A stretch of 6,282 bases of DNA from Planctomycetota bacterium (GTDB taxonomy: Bacteria > Planctomycetota > Phycisphaerae > Sedimentisphaerales > Anaerobacaceae). Positions 1-6,282 of this stretch are shown here, one piece after another (the stretch's first letter is position 1; the number at the start of each line of letters is the position of its first letter). A program made the position numbers and the translations under genes. A model generated the notes under the pieces. The model saw nothing but the letters and a program-made list of their open reading frames with translations, was not told the DNA's origin and made no database searches. The DNA is taken from assembly GCA_013202635.1 (NCBI GenBank), contig JABMRO010000029.1, positions 1 through 6,282 of the forward strand, in the 5' to 3' direction.

Positions 1-2
1 CT

Positions 3-959
3 TATATGTCCCGAAGGATGCCGGAGGAAGGCCGGGTCTTTGTACAGAGCGAAAGCGAGCTGGCCGCAATTAATATGGTATTCGGAGCTTCGGCAACCGG
101 CAAAAGAGCTATGACAAGCTCATCCAGCCCCGGCATAAGTTTAATGCAGGAGGGAATAAGCTTTCTGGCCGGTGCCGAGCTGCCAGCGGTTGTGGTCAAT
201 GTAATGCGGGGAGGCCCGGGCCTGGGTAACATTGCTCCATCACAGAGCGATTATTTCCAAGCCACCCGAGGAGGCGGACACGGTGACTACCGAACCATAG
301 TATTTGGTCCTTCGAGTGTGCAGGAGATGGCCGACTGTATGTCGCTGGCATTCGAACTTGCTGATAAATATCGAATGACCGCGATGATCCTGGCCGATGG
401 TTTTTTAGGCCAAATGATGGAGCCGGTTGTTTTGAAGAAAAGGCCAAGTGTCGAATTGCCGCCCAAAGACTGGGCACTGACCGGGGCCAAAGACAGAGAG
501 CAAAATATCGTTCGCTCATTATGGCTCGGTGAGGGAGTATTGGAAGATCTAAACTTTAAGTTGGATGACAAATACAAGCAGATCCAGAAAAATGAAGTGC
601 TGTGCGAGCAATACGAGGTTGACGACGCCGAAATCATCGTCGTCGCCTATGGCATTGCTGCAAGAATCGTCAGCGGCGCAGTAACCCGGGCAAGAGAAGA
701 AGGAATCAAGGTCGGCTGGATACGTCCTGTCACCCTGTGGCCGTTTCCAACAGAGCAAATCAGCAAAGCCGCCGATGAATTTCGGCTGTTCCTGACCGTT
801 GAAATGAGTACCGGTCAAATGGTCGAGGATATAAAACTGGCCGTGGCTGGAAAAGCTCCGGTAGTATTTTACGGCAGACCGGGCGGCGGAGTACCTACTG
901 TTGAGGAGATTCTCGATAAAATAAGGCAATTGACCTTAAACCAAGATACTAAAGACTAA
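3..959 (+). CDS. vorB: 2-oxoacid:ferredoxin oxidoreductase alpha subunit, VorB-like (5' partial)
   Basis: Alpha chain of a ferredoxin-dependent 2-oxoacid oxidoreductase, most like 3-methyl-2-oxobutanoate (2-ketoisovalerate) dehydrogenase VorB. This cytoplasmic enzyme converts branched-chain 2-oxoacids plus CoA to acyl-CoA, CO2 and reduced ferredoxin. Visible signatures of the pyrimidine-binding half are FVQSESELAAIN, TSSSSPGISLMQEG, MRGGPGLGN and RGGGHGDYR, followed by ILADGFLGQMMEPV. The last ~110 residues form the transketolase C-terminal-like domain, ending in GGGVPTVEEILDKI. The reading frame is open to the left edge. Family members are about 350 residues and start with a GYPITPQ-type segment that is absent here, so roughly 30-40 N-terminal residues lie outside the window and the Met at base 6 is internal. 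The beta-chain gene follows after 3 bases. The family assignment is firm. The exact substrate (branched-chain versus 2-oxoglutarate or another acid) is inferred from similarity and could differ. Confidence 0.9.
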   Translation, partial: YMSRRMPEEGRVFVQSESELAAINMVFGASATGKRAMTSSSSPGISLMQEGISFLAGAELPAVVVNVMRGGPGLGNIAPSQSDYFQATRGGGHGDYRTIVFGPSSVQEMADCMSLAFELADKYRMTAMILADGFLGQMMEPVVLKKRPSVELPPKDWALTGAKDREQNIVRSLWLGEGVLEDLNFKLDDKYKQIQKNEVLCEQYEVDDAEIIVVAYGIAARIVSGAVTRAREEGIKVGWIRPVTLWPFPTEQISKAADEFRLFLTVEMSTGQMVEDIKLAVAGKAPVVFYGRPGGGVPTVEEILDKIRQLTLNQDTKD

Positions 960-962
960 AAC

Positions 963-1697
963 ATGAAAACAGTATTTCAAAGAACACCGACTCTTAAAGA
1001 TTGTCCGACGCATTATTGTCCCGGATGCGGACACGGTATAGCTCACCGATTGATTGCCGAGGTCATCGATGAACTCGACATACGCGGCAGCACTATCGGC
1101 ATAGCTCCTGTAGGTTGCGCGGTGCTGGAGTATGACTACATTGACGTCGATATGATAGAGGTTGCCCATGGCAGAGCACCGGCCGTTGCGACGGGTATGA
1201 AAAGGACAAATCCGGATAAAATAATCTTTTCCTATCAGGGCGACGGTGACTTGGCAAGTATCGGGGCCGGTGAGATTCTGCATGCCGGACATCGGGGCGA
1301 ACAAATAACCGTCATATTCATTAACAACGCCGTCTTTGGAATGACCGGGGGACAAATGGCTCCGACAACAATGGCTGACCAGATAACAGCGACAACACCT
1401 AAAGGCAGGAATGTTATCGAAGAGGGTTATCCTCTCTGTGTCTCAGAACTGTTGGCCGTGCTGCCGGGTACAACTTATATCGAGCGATGTGCCCTCAGCA
1501 CCCCACCTAATATACGCAAGGCCAAAAAAGCCCTGAAACACGCTTTTGAGCTTCAGATAAACAAAGCCCATGGTCTTTCGCTTGTTGAGCTGCTCAGTAG
1601 TTGCCCGACATACTGGCGAATGAGCCCGGTTGAAGCGACAAAATGGATCGATAATGAAATGACAAAGGTTTTTCCTTTGGGCCGATTGAAGGGCTAA
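963..1697 (+). CDS. vorA: 2-oxoacid:ferredoxin oxidoreductase beta subunit, VorA-like (ThDP-binding)
   Basis: Beta chain carrying the thiamine-diphosphate site of the oxidoreductase; it works with the alpha chain encoded just upstream. The 244-residue length is normal for the short beta chains of VOR/KOR enzymes. The N-terminus has the family CPGCGHG motif (residues 19-25). A second conserved segment, GIAPVGCAVLEYDY, spans residues 46-59, and AHGRAPAVATG spans 68-78. The ThDP/Mg motif is complete: GDGD at 93-96 and the closing Asn-Asn at 121-122, followed by FGMTGGQMAPTT. The ATG at 963 starts 3 bases after the alpha-chain stop. I see no strong Shine-Dalgarno sequence before it, so translational coupling is likely. 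The family is secure; the substrate is inferred from the alpha chain. Confidence 0.92.
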   Translation: MKTVFQRTPTLKDCPTHYCPGCGHGIAHRLIAEVIDELDIRGSTIGIAPVGCAVLEYDYIDVDMIEVAHGRAPAVATGMKRTNPDKIIFSYQGDGDLASIGAGEILHAGHRGEQITVIFINNAVFGMTGGQMAPTTMADQITATTPKGRNVIEEGYPLCVSELLAVLPGTTYIERCALSTPPNIRKAKKALKHAFELQINKAHGLSLVELLSSCPTYWRMSPVEATKWIDNEMTKVFPLGRLKG

Positions 1698-1699
1698 TA

Positions 1700-2269
1700 A
1701 TGACAGCAAACGGTTTTTATGAAGAGATTATCATTGCCGGTTTCGGCGGTCAGGGGATTATGCTGACGGGCAAACTGTTGGCCCAGACTGCAATGCAGGC
1801 GGGCAAAGAGGTAACCTATATGCCCTCTTACGGCGCCGAGGTTCGAGGCGGTACTGCAAATTGTATGGTGATTATTTCAGAGAGAAAAATCGCCTGTCCC
1901 GTCGTCGCAAAACCCAACTCATTAATTGTAATGAACAAGGCGTCACTGAATAAATTCGGGTCACGTCTTAAAAACCACGGCCTGCTAATAATGAACAGCT
2001 CCCTGATTGACACTGAACCGCAACTTGACGAGACAATCGAGATAATTTCCATCCCTGCCGATGAACTGGCAGTTGAATTAGGCAGCCAGAAAAGCGCCAA
2101 TATGGTAGCTTTGGGTGCTTACCTGCAAAAGCGGGAACAGCTCACAGCCGACCAGGCCGCACAAGCTCTGCCCGATGTACTTGCCAAACGATACCATAAA
2201 ACTTTGCCGGTAAATATCAAAGCCCTGCACCGCGGCGCCGAATTTGTCAAATCATGCTGCAAGGTTTGA
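1700..2269 (+). CDS. vorC: 2-oxoacid:ferredoxin oxidoreductase gamma subunit, VorC-like
   Basis: Gamma chain of the same oxidoreductase, of the pyruvate/ketoisovalerate oxidoreductase catalytic-domain family. In characterised relatives this domain contributes to the CoA-binding side of the complex. The 189-residue protein has the diagnostic GFGGQGIMLTGKLLA motif near the N-terminus (residues 14-28) and the second signature MPSYGAEVRGG at 41-51, followed by CPVV and a Rossmann-like beta-alpha pattern. The ATG is 2 bases after the beta-chain stop (TAATAATG arrangement), and GAAGGG (1688-1693) at a 6-base distance serves as ribosome binding site. With the two upstream genes it gives an alpha-beta-gamma set. 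The fourth, ferredoxin-like subunit is not seen. Family assignment is high confidence; the vorC name follows from context. Confidence 0.9.
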   Translation: MTANGFYEEIIIAGFGGQGIMLTGKLLAQTAMQAGKEVTYMPSYGAEVRGGTANCMVIISERKIACPVVAKPNSLIVMNKASLNKFGSRLKNHGLLIMNSSLIDTEPQLDETIEIISIPADELAVELGSQKSANMVALGAYLQKREQLTADQAAQALPDVLAKRYHKTLPVNIKALHRGAEFVKSCCKV

Positions 2270-2295
2270 GAAAAAAGCAAGGACAATTGTGACCT

Positions 2296-2300
2296 GGAGG
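2296..2300 (+). promoter_or_regulatory. Strong Shine-Dalgarno site that fixes the PhoD-like gene start
   Basis: GGAGG (within TGGAGGAA) sits 6 bases before the ATG at 2307. It is the best match to the anti-Shine-Dalgarno sequence of any gene start in this window. The reading frame is open further upstream to an ATG at 2244 that would overlap vorC by 26 bases. That start has no such site and would put 21 polar residues ahead of the signal peptide, so 2307 is preferred. Confidence 0.85.
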
Positions 2301-2306
2301 AATAAA

Positions 2307-2405
2307 ATGAATCGGAACAATCTGCTACGCAAAGTAGCAAAAGAATCTTGGCTATTGTTGCTTATTTGCCTGATGTTATCCTTTTTTGTCCCTGCCACCT
2401 GTGCC
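2307..2405 (+). other. Signal peptide of the PhoD-like protein
   Basis: This segment encodes residues 1-33. It has a positively charged n-region (R3, R8, K9, K12), a hydrophobic stretch at about 15-28, and a small-residue cleavage context T-C-A followed by QEQ. The Cys at 32 is preceded by P-A-T, which does not fit a lipobox, so ordinary signal peptidase I processing is preferred over a lipoprotein. There is no twin-arginine motif, unlike the Tat-exported Bacillus PhoD, which suggests Sec export. Confidence 0.75.
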
Positions 2406-3929
2406 CAGGAGCAATACAAGAAGCTAAGCAAAGATGCAATTTCACAAATCGTTGACGGCAAACATGACGCCGCAATAAAACACTTCGAGGGATATCTCAG
2501 CAAGCATCCAAGAGATCTCGAATCCATGTATGGCCTTGCGGTGGCCTATACTCAAAAAAATAATATAACCACAGCCATGGCCTATGTGGATAAAGCCCTC
2601 GATGAAGGACTCCCGTTTAGTCGTTTCCTCGCCGGCCCCAGAGACCTGTTAAAACCTCTGACCGACAGCGCCGAATTTAAGGCATTGACCCAAAAATATG
2701 ACACCGAGCTCCTGCACGGCCCTATGCTCGGCTGCGTTACTGATACCGGCGCAAAGTTCTGGGTGCGCACAGCCACCGAAGTGCCTGTACAAATCCTCAT
2801 CGGCACATCACGAACGGCGAGGTCACCAATCCGCTCAGCCATCGTCAAGACAAACAAAGAAAAAGACTTTACAGCGGTGCTTACCGTCCGGGGCTTAAAA
2901 GCGGATACCCGCTACTCCTACAAACTAGTGGTGGACGGCAGGCTTCAACCGCGACAGTGGGCGTTCCGCAGTTTTCCAGCTTCAGGGGCCAAAAGTCAAT
3001 TTTGGATTGGCTTCGGGGGCGGGGCGGGCTTCACTCCACAGTACGAAAGAATGTGGGATACGATTACCTCTCACAATCTGCTTGCATTTCTCTTGCTCGG
3101 TGACAACGTATATATCGATAATCCTACAAGACAGGCCGTTCAGCAATATTGCTATTATCGGCGCCAGTCACGTCTCGAATTCAGAGATTTTGCCGCCTCG
3201 GCGGCCATCTTTGCCATCTGGGACGACCACGACTTCACAACCAACGATGCCGGGGGCGGACCGGAAATCCTCAAACCCTACTGGAAGATTCCTGTCTGGC
3301 GCACATTTGTCAACAACTGGGTCAATCCTTACTACGCCGGAGGGGAAAATCAACCGGGCTGCTGGTTTGATTTCTCCATCGGCGACGTTGACTTCTTTAT
3401 GTTGGATAGTCGCTATTATCGTACTAAATCCAGGGTAACGAACCCCTCGATGCTTGGCGACGCCCAGAAAAAATGGCTATTTAAAAAATTAAAGTCATCA
3501 AAGGCTACTTTCAAAGTTCTCGCCTCGCCCGTGCCCTGGTCTTACGGCGCCAAGCCCGGCAGTCGAGACCCGTGGCAGGGTTATAAAACGGAACGAGAGC
3601 AGATTTTTTCCTTTCTTGAATCCAACAAAATTGACGGGGTAATACTCATCGCAGCCGACCGCCATCGCTCCGACATCTGGAAGATTGAAAGGCCGGACGG
3701 GTATCCGCTGTATGAATTCGAAAGTTCAAAACTGACTAACATCCACACACACAAAGTAATGCCCGACTCGTTGTTCGGCTACAACAAGAAATGCTCATTC
3801 GGACGGCTCCAGTTTGATACTTCTTTACCCGACCCGCAGGTAACCTACAAAATAATCAGCATCGATAACGAGGTCATCTACACGTTTTCCCTCAAAAAAA
3901 GTCAACTGACCGGCAAAAATGCCAAATAA
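2307..3929 (+). CDS. Exported TPR-containing PhoD-family phosphoesterase
   Basis: Predicted secreted or periplasmic phosphomonoesterase/phosphodiesterase of the PhoD-like metallophosphatase family, 540 residues. Residues 1-33 are a signal peptide (basic start, LLLLICLMLSFFV core, likely cleavage after TCA). Residues about 38-106 look like two TPR units. From HGPMLGCVTD (137-146) to about 228 is a beta-rich domain typical of PhoD N-termini. The catalytic domain follows, with GFGGGAGF (235-242), GDNVY (265-269), WDDHD (305-309), LDSR (366-369) and ADRHRS (450-455), matching the family GDxxY, WDDHE and GDxH motifs. Two deviations stand out: a Gly where many PhoD proteins have Cys in the first motif, and ADRH instead of GDRH. 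The gene begins 37 bases after vorC on the same strand; no terminator is seen between them, so read-through is possible. The substrate is unknown. It may scavenge phosphate or hydrolyse teichoic-acid-like, phospholipid or nucleotide esters, but nothing here decides. Confidence 0.85.
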   Translation: MNRNNLLRKVAKESWLLLLICLMLSFFVPATCAQEQYKKLSKDAISQIVDGKHDAAIKHFEGYLSKHPRDLESMYGLAVAYTQKNNITTAMAYVDKALDEGLPFSRFLAGPRDLLKPLTDSAEFKALTQKYDTELLHGPMLGCVTDTGAKFWVRTATEVPVQILIGTSRTARSPIRSAIVKTNKEKDFTAVLTVRGLKADTRYSYKLVVDGRLQPRQWAFRSFPASGAKSQFWIGFGGGAGFTPQYERMWDTITSHNLLAFLLLGDNVYIDNPTRQAVQQYCYYRRQSRLEFRDFAASAAIFAIWDDHDFTTNDAGGGPEILKPYWKIPVWRTFVNNWVNPYYAGGENQPGCWFDFSIGDVDFFMLDSRYYRTKSRVTNPSMLGDAQKKWLFKKLKSSKATFKVLASPVPWSYGAKPGSRDPWQGYKTEREQIFSFLESNKIDGVILIAADRHRSDIWKIERPDGYPLYEFESSKLTNIHTHKVMPDSLFGYNKKCSFGRLQFDTSLPDPQVTYKIISIDNEVIYTFSLKKSQLTGKNAK

Positions 3930-3965
3930 AGACGGCCCGGACAACATCAAAGGTTTCGTAAAAGC

Positions 3966-3994
3966 TTGCATAAATATCCACCATGAGATACAAT
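3966..3994 (+). promoter_or_regulatory. Candidate sigma70-type promoter for clpX
   Basis: TTGCAT (3966-3971) and TACAAT (3989-3994) are separated by exactly 17 bases. The -10 box matches consensus at five of six positions and the -35 box at its first three. A start about 7 bases downstream would give a 5' leader of roughly 45 bases before the clpX ATG. It lies in the only sizeable intergenic gap of the window (3930-4045), which is A+T-rich. Otherwise I see nothing in this gap: no hairpin with a T-run and no heat-shock repeat such as CIRCE. The call is by eye and untested. Confidence 0.45.
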
Positions 3995-4033
3995 GTCTAA
4001 AATAAGTAAAAGAATAAGATTTAACCTAAGATT

Positions 4034-4039
4034 GGGAAG
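4034..4039 (+). promoter_or_regulatory. Ribosome binding site of clpX
   Basis: GGGAAG lies 6 bases upstream of the ATG at 4046. It is a moderate match to the Shine-Dalgarno consensus and supports this start, which also gives the expected distance to the zinc-binding cysteines. Confidence 0.55.
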
Positions 4040-4045
4040 CTAAAA

Positions 4046-5317
4046 ATGGCCAAGCAATCAAATACGAAAAAAACCAAGGCAATCTGTAGTTTCTGCGGCA
4101 GAGCGGCAACTCAGTCTGACACGCTCATAGAAGGCCCCAACAAAGTCTATATTTGCCCGGAATGTGTCGAGCTGTGCCATAACATCATCCAGCAAAACCG
4201 CAAACGAACAAGCATGGGCAGCGTTAGTCTTGAAGAAATGCCCAAGCCCAAAGAAATAAAAGAATATCTGGACCAGTACGTAATTGGCCAGGAACACGCC
4301 AAAAAATATCTTTCAGTTGCCGTCCATAACCACTACAAACGCCTGATGCACACGGACAGCAACGACAGCGATATTGAGATAGACAAATCCAATGTTCTTT
4401 TAATCGGCCCGACCGGTTCCGGCAAAACCCTTCTTGCCCGCACGCTTGCACATAAACTGGAAGTGCCCTTCGCAATATGTGACGCCACCACCGTTACCGA
4501 GGCCGGATACGTCGGTGAAGATGTTGAAAACTTCCTGCTGCGACTGCTCCAGGCCGCAGACTACGACATAGAAACGGCGCAACGAGGAATCGTCTATATC
4601 GATGAAATAGATAAGGTCGGTAAAACCTCTCAGAACGTCTCAATCACACGTGACGTCTCGGGAGAAGGCGTCCAGCAGGCCCTGTTAAAAATGCTCGAAG
4701 GAACCACCGCAAACATCCCGCCCCAAGGCGGCCGAAAACACCCCGAGCAGTCGTACATACAACTCGACACCACACAGATACTTTTTATATGCGGCGGAAC
4801 CTTTGTAGGCCTGGAAAATATCATCAAAAAGCGTCTCGGCAAAAAAATGATTGGCTTCAATTCCGAACTGGCCGGTAAAACCGATGAAAAAACCGAGTAC
4901 AGCGACATATTGCAGCAGGTGGTACCGGAGGACATTATCGAGTATGGAATGATTCCTGAAATGGTTGGCCGGCTTCCTGTAATTACAACTCTTACAACTC
5001 TCGATGAAAATGCGCTTATAGATATTTTGACTCAGCCGAAGAATGCGCTCTGCAAGCAGTATCAAAGATTTTTCCAAATGGAAGATGCCGAGCTGGAGTT
5101 TACAGAAGACGGCCTGCATGCCCTGGCTCAGAAAGCCCTCAAGCGTGATACCGGCGCCCGGGCATTGCGCGCAATCACCGAAGAGTTGATGATTGACCTG
5201 ATGTACCAACTGCCAGATGAACCAAAGCCCGTAAAATACGTAATAGACCGCGATATCGTCGATGGCAAAGCCGACCTGTTAACAGCAAAACAAAAAACAA
5301 AAAAAGAATCGGCATAA
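4046..5317 (+). CDS. clpX: ATP-dependent Clp protease ATP-binding subunit ClpX
   Basis: AAA+ unfoldase that recognises tagged or misfolded proteins, unfolds them with ATP and feeds them to the ClpP protease in the cytoplasm. The 423 residues match the usual ClpX length. The N-terminal C4 zinc-binding domain has Cys14, Cys17, Cys37 and Cys40. The AAA+ core shows Walker A GPTGSGKT (121-128), pore-1 loop GYVG (154-157), Walker B IVYIDEID (182-189), pore-2 loop RKH (230-232), the ClpP-docking loop IGF (269-271), the arginine-finger region IPEMVGRLP (303-311) and sensor-2 GAR (370-372). All key residues are present, so the protein should be active and able to dock on ClpP. No clpP or tig gene precedes it; the upstream neighbour is the PhoD-like gene, 116 bases away. 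The wording around the Walker B segment (GKTSQNVSITRDVS) and PPQGGRKHPEQ reminds me of planctomycete and verrucomicrobial ClpX. Confidence 0.98.
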   Translation: MAKQSNTKKTKAICSFCGRAATQSDTLIEGPNKVYICPECVELCHNIIQQNRKRTSMGSVSLEEMPKPKEIKEYLDQYVIGQEHAKKYLSVAVHNHYKRLMHTDSNDSDIEIDKSNVLLIGPTGSGKTLLARTLAHKLEVPFAICDATTVTEAGYVGEDVENFLLRLLQAADYDIETAQRGIVYIDEIDKVGKTSQNVSITRDVSGEGVQQALLKMLEGTTANIPPQGGRKHPEQSYIQLDTTQILFICGGTFVGLENIIKKRLGKKMIGFNSELAGKTDEKTEYSDILQQVVPEDIIEYGMIPEMVGRLPVITTLTTLDENALIDILTQPKNALCKQYQRFFQMEDAELEFTEDGLHALAQKALKRDTGARALRAITEELMIDLMYQLPDEPKPVKYVIDRDIVDGKADLLTAKQKTKKESA

Positions 5318-5351
5318 AACCGAATTTACTGAAACTACCAAGGCCAGTTGC

Positions 5352-6282
5352 GTGAATAAGGTCCGGGCACAAAGAAATCGTACATTAACACTCAACCAGG
5401 CGGAAACAAAACTTTACCGCAAAGAAGTCATTCACATTTCCAAACCTGCATCTGTAAATACCATCGAGAACAAAATAGTAAATCAGGATACCTTCGAAGC
5501 ACTTGATTTGTTGCCGGAGAAGTTTGTTGACCTGCTTATACTGGACCCGCCTTACAATCTTACAAAAACATTCAACTCCACAACCTTTAGAAAAAAGAGC
5601 ATTACCAAATACACCGAATGGCTCGAAAACCTGCTGGATAAATTACTGCCCACACTTAAAAACACCGCCTCGGTTTATGTTTGCTCCGAGTGGTATTCAT
5701 CAACAGCGGTTCATCTTGTTCTGGATAAATTGCTTAAAGTAAGAAACCGAATCACATGGGAAAGGGAAAAAGGCAGAGGCGCAAAAAGAAACTTCAAAAA
5801 CGCCTCGGAAGATATTTGGTTCGCCACCGTTTCTGACGACTACGTATTCAACGTTGAAAACGTAAAGCTAAAACGCAGAGTGCTCGCACCATATACCGAC
5901 ACAAACGGTGAACCAAAAGATTGGCTCAATACATCAGACGGCCAGTTTCGCCTGACACACCCGTCAAATTTATGGAACGATATCACGGTGCCCTTCTGGT
6001 CAATGCCGGAAAACACAGACCACCCGACACAAAAGCCCGAAAAGCTGTTAGCCAAACTAATCCTGGCAAGCACGAATGAAAACGACTTTGTATTCGACCC
6101 ATTTATGGGCGTCGGCAGCAGTCTTGCAGCGGCTAAAAAGCTGAATCGCAAATTCCTTGGCCTTGAAATTGAAACCGAATATTGCCTGCTCGCCGCAAAA
6201 CGCCTGCACTCAGCAGAGCTTGATACTACAATTCAAGGATATCACCAGGGCGTGTTCTGGGAAAGAAATACACTCAAAGCAC
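5352..6282 (+). CDS. Beta-class DNA amino-methyltransferase, probably adenine-N6 (3' partial)
   Basis: Site-specific DNA methyltransferase that transfers a methyl group from S-adenosylmethionine to an exocyclic amino group in DNA. The frame is open from after a stop at 5280-5282 to the right edge. GTG at 5352 is the only common bacterial start codon between that stop and the conserved domain; AAGG (5340-5343) lies 8 bases before it. About 310 residues are visible. The catalytic motif IV DPPYN is at 65-69, a WEREKGRG...SEDIWF region at 136-157, HPTQKP (motif X region) at 224-229, and the AdoMet-binding motif I FDPFMGVGSS at 248-257. The order IV, then X, then I defines the beta class. DPPY rather than SPP[YW] favours N6-adenine over N4-cytosine, though this is not absolute. 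The region between about 158 and 220 probably holds target recognition. The recognition site cannot be read from the sequence. The C-terminus is cut, probably with few residues missing. It follows clpX by 34 bases and may be co-transcribed with it. Confidence 0.9.
   Translation, partial: MNKVRAQRNRTLTLNQAETKLYRKEVIHISKPASVNTIENKIVNQDTFEALDLLPEKFVDLLILDPPYNLTKTFNSTTFRKKSITKYTEWLENLLDKLLPTLKNTASVYVCSEWYSSTAVHLVLDKLLKVRNRITWEREKGRGAKRNFKNASEDIWFATVSDDYVFNVENVKLKRRVLAPYTDTNGEPKDWLNTSDGQFRLTHPSNLWNDITVPFWSMPENTDHPTQKPEKLLAKLILASTNENDFVFDPFMGVGSSLAAAKKLNRKFLGLEIETEYCLLAAKRLHSAELDTTIQGYHQGVFWERNTLKA

Noticed and set aside
621..644. Perfect 7-base inverted repeat GACGACG / CGTCGTC with a 10-base loop.
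   Set aside because: It lies inside vorB, where it encodes VDDAEIIVVA in the conserved linker before the C-terminal domain. Repeated GAC and GTC codons explain it, and there is no T-run after it.
936..1355. 139-residue open frame on the - strand across the vorB/vorA junction.
   Set aside because: It is antisense to the conserved ThDP-binding region of vorA and has no recognisable motif.
2283..2290. Palindrome ACAATTGT between vorC and the PhoD-like gene, a possible operator.
   Set aside because: Only 8 bases are symmetric, no promoter boxes are visible around it, and such a short palindrome is expected by chance.
2244..2306. Longer start for the PhoD-like gene at ATG 2244, overlapping vorC by 26 bases.
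   Set aside because: It would add 21 polar residues in front of a good signal peptide and has no clear ribosome binding site, whereas ATG 2307 has GGAGG at an ideal distance.
3912..3923. Small hairpin GGCA-AAAA-TGCC at the end of the PhoD-like gene, a possible terminator.
   Set aside because: The stem is only 4 bases, lies within the coding end, and is not followed by a T-run.
4685..5209. 174-residue open frame on the - strand inside clpX.
   Set aside because: It is antisense to fully conserved ClpX coding sequence, and its translation shows no domain; it is a by-product of codon use.
5309..5325. TCGG...CCGA inverted repeat across the clpX stop codon, a possible terminator.
   Set aside because: The 4-base stem has a 7-base loop and only three T residues follow; this is too weak to call.
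5503..5742. 79-residue ATG-started open frame on the + strand.
   Set aside because: It lies in another frame of the methyltransferase gene, whose conserved DPPY motif is in the frame starting at GTG 5352. The short product has no recognisable motif.

Overview
The window is a tightly packed bacterial stretch with six protein genes, all on the + strand, and very little non-coding DNA (the largest gap is 116 bases). The first and last genes are cut by the window edges. Base composition looks moderate (about half G+C by eye). A ferredoxin-linked branched-chain 2-oxoacid oxidoreductase points to an anaerobe. A secreted TPR-PhoD-type phosphoesterase with a glycine-rich first motif, and the wording of the ClpX sequence, remind me of Planctomycetota, perhaps an anaerobic Phycisphaerae/Sedimentisphaerales-like lineage. 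That placement is from memory of related proteins and is tentative.

Bases 1-2269 hold three genes for a thiamine-diphosphate 2-oxoacid:ferredoxin oxidoreductase: a VorB-like alpha chain (5' end cut), a VorA-like beta chain carrying the ThDP site, and a VorC-like gamma chain. They are separated by 3 and 2 bases, so they form one operon whose products assemble into one enzyme. It would oxidise branched-chain or similar 2-oxoacids to acyl-CoA and pass electrons to ferredoxin. The small 4Fe-4S subunit normally paired with these chains is not in the window and probably lies just upstream.

Bases 2307-3929 encode an exported protein of about 540 residues: signal peptide, two TPR-like repeats, a beta-rich N-terminal domain and a PhoD-family metallophosphoesterase domain. 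It follows the oxidoreductase genes after 37 bases and has the clearest Shine-Dalgarno site in the window. Its metabolic link to the upstream operon, if any, is not evident.

Bases 3930-4045 are the only real intergenic space and contain a plausible sigma70-type promoter for clpX (4046-5317), the complete ATPase/unfoldase subunit of the ClpXP protease. No clpP lies next to it.

Bases 5352-6282 encode a beta-class DNA amino-methyltransferase, probably adenine-N6 specific. It starts at GTG and is cut by the right edge, so an ATG-only search misses it. Whether it is an orphan or part of a restriction-modification system depends on sequence beyond the window.

I found no RNA genes, mobile elements, CRISPR arrays or convincing terminators, and nothing that amounts to a new multi-gene system. 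The items most worth a second look are the TPR-PhoD fusion with an altered metal-site motif and the hidden methyltransferase gene.
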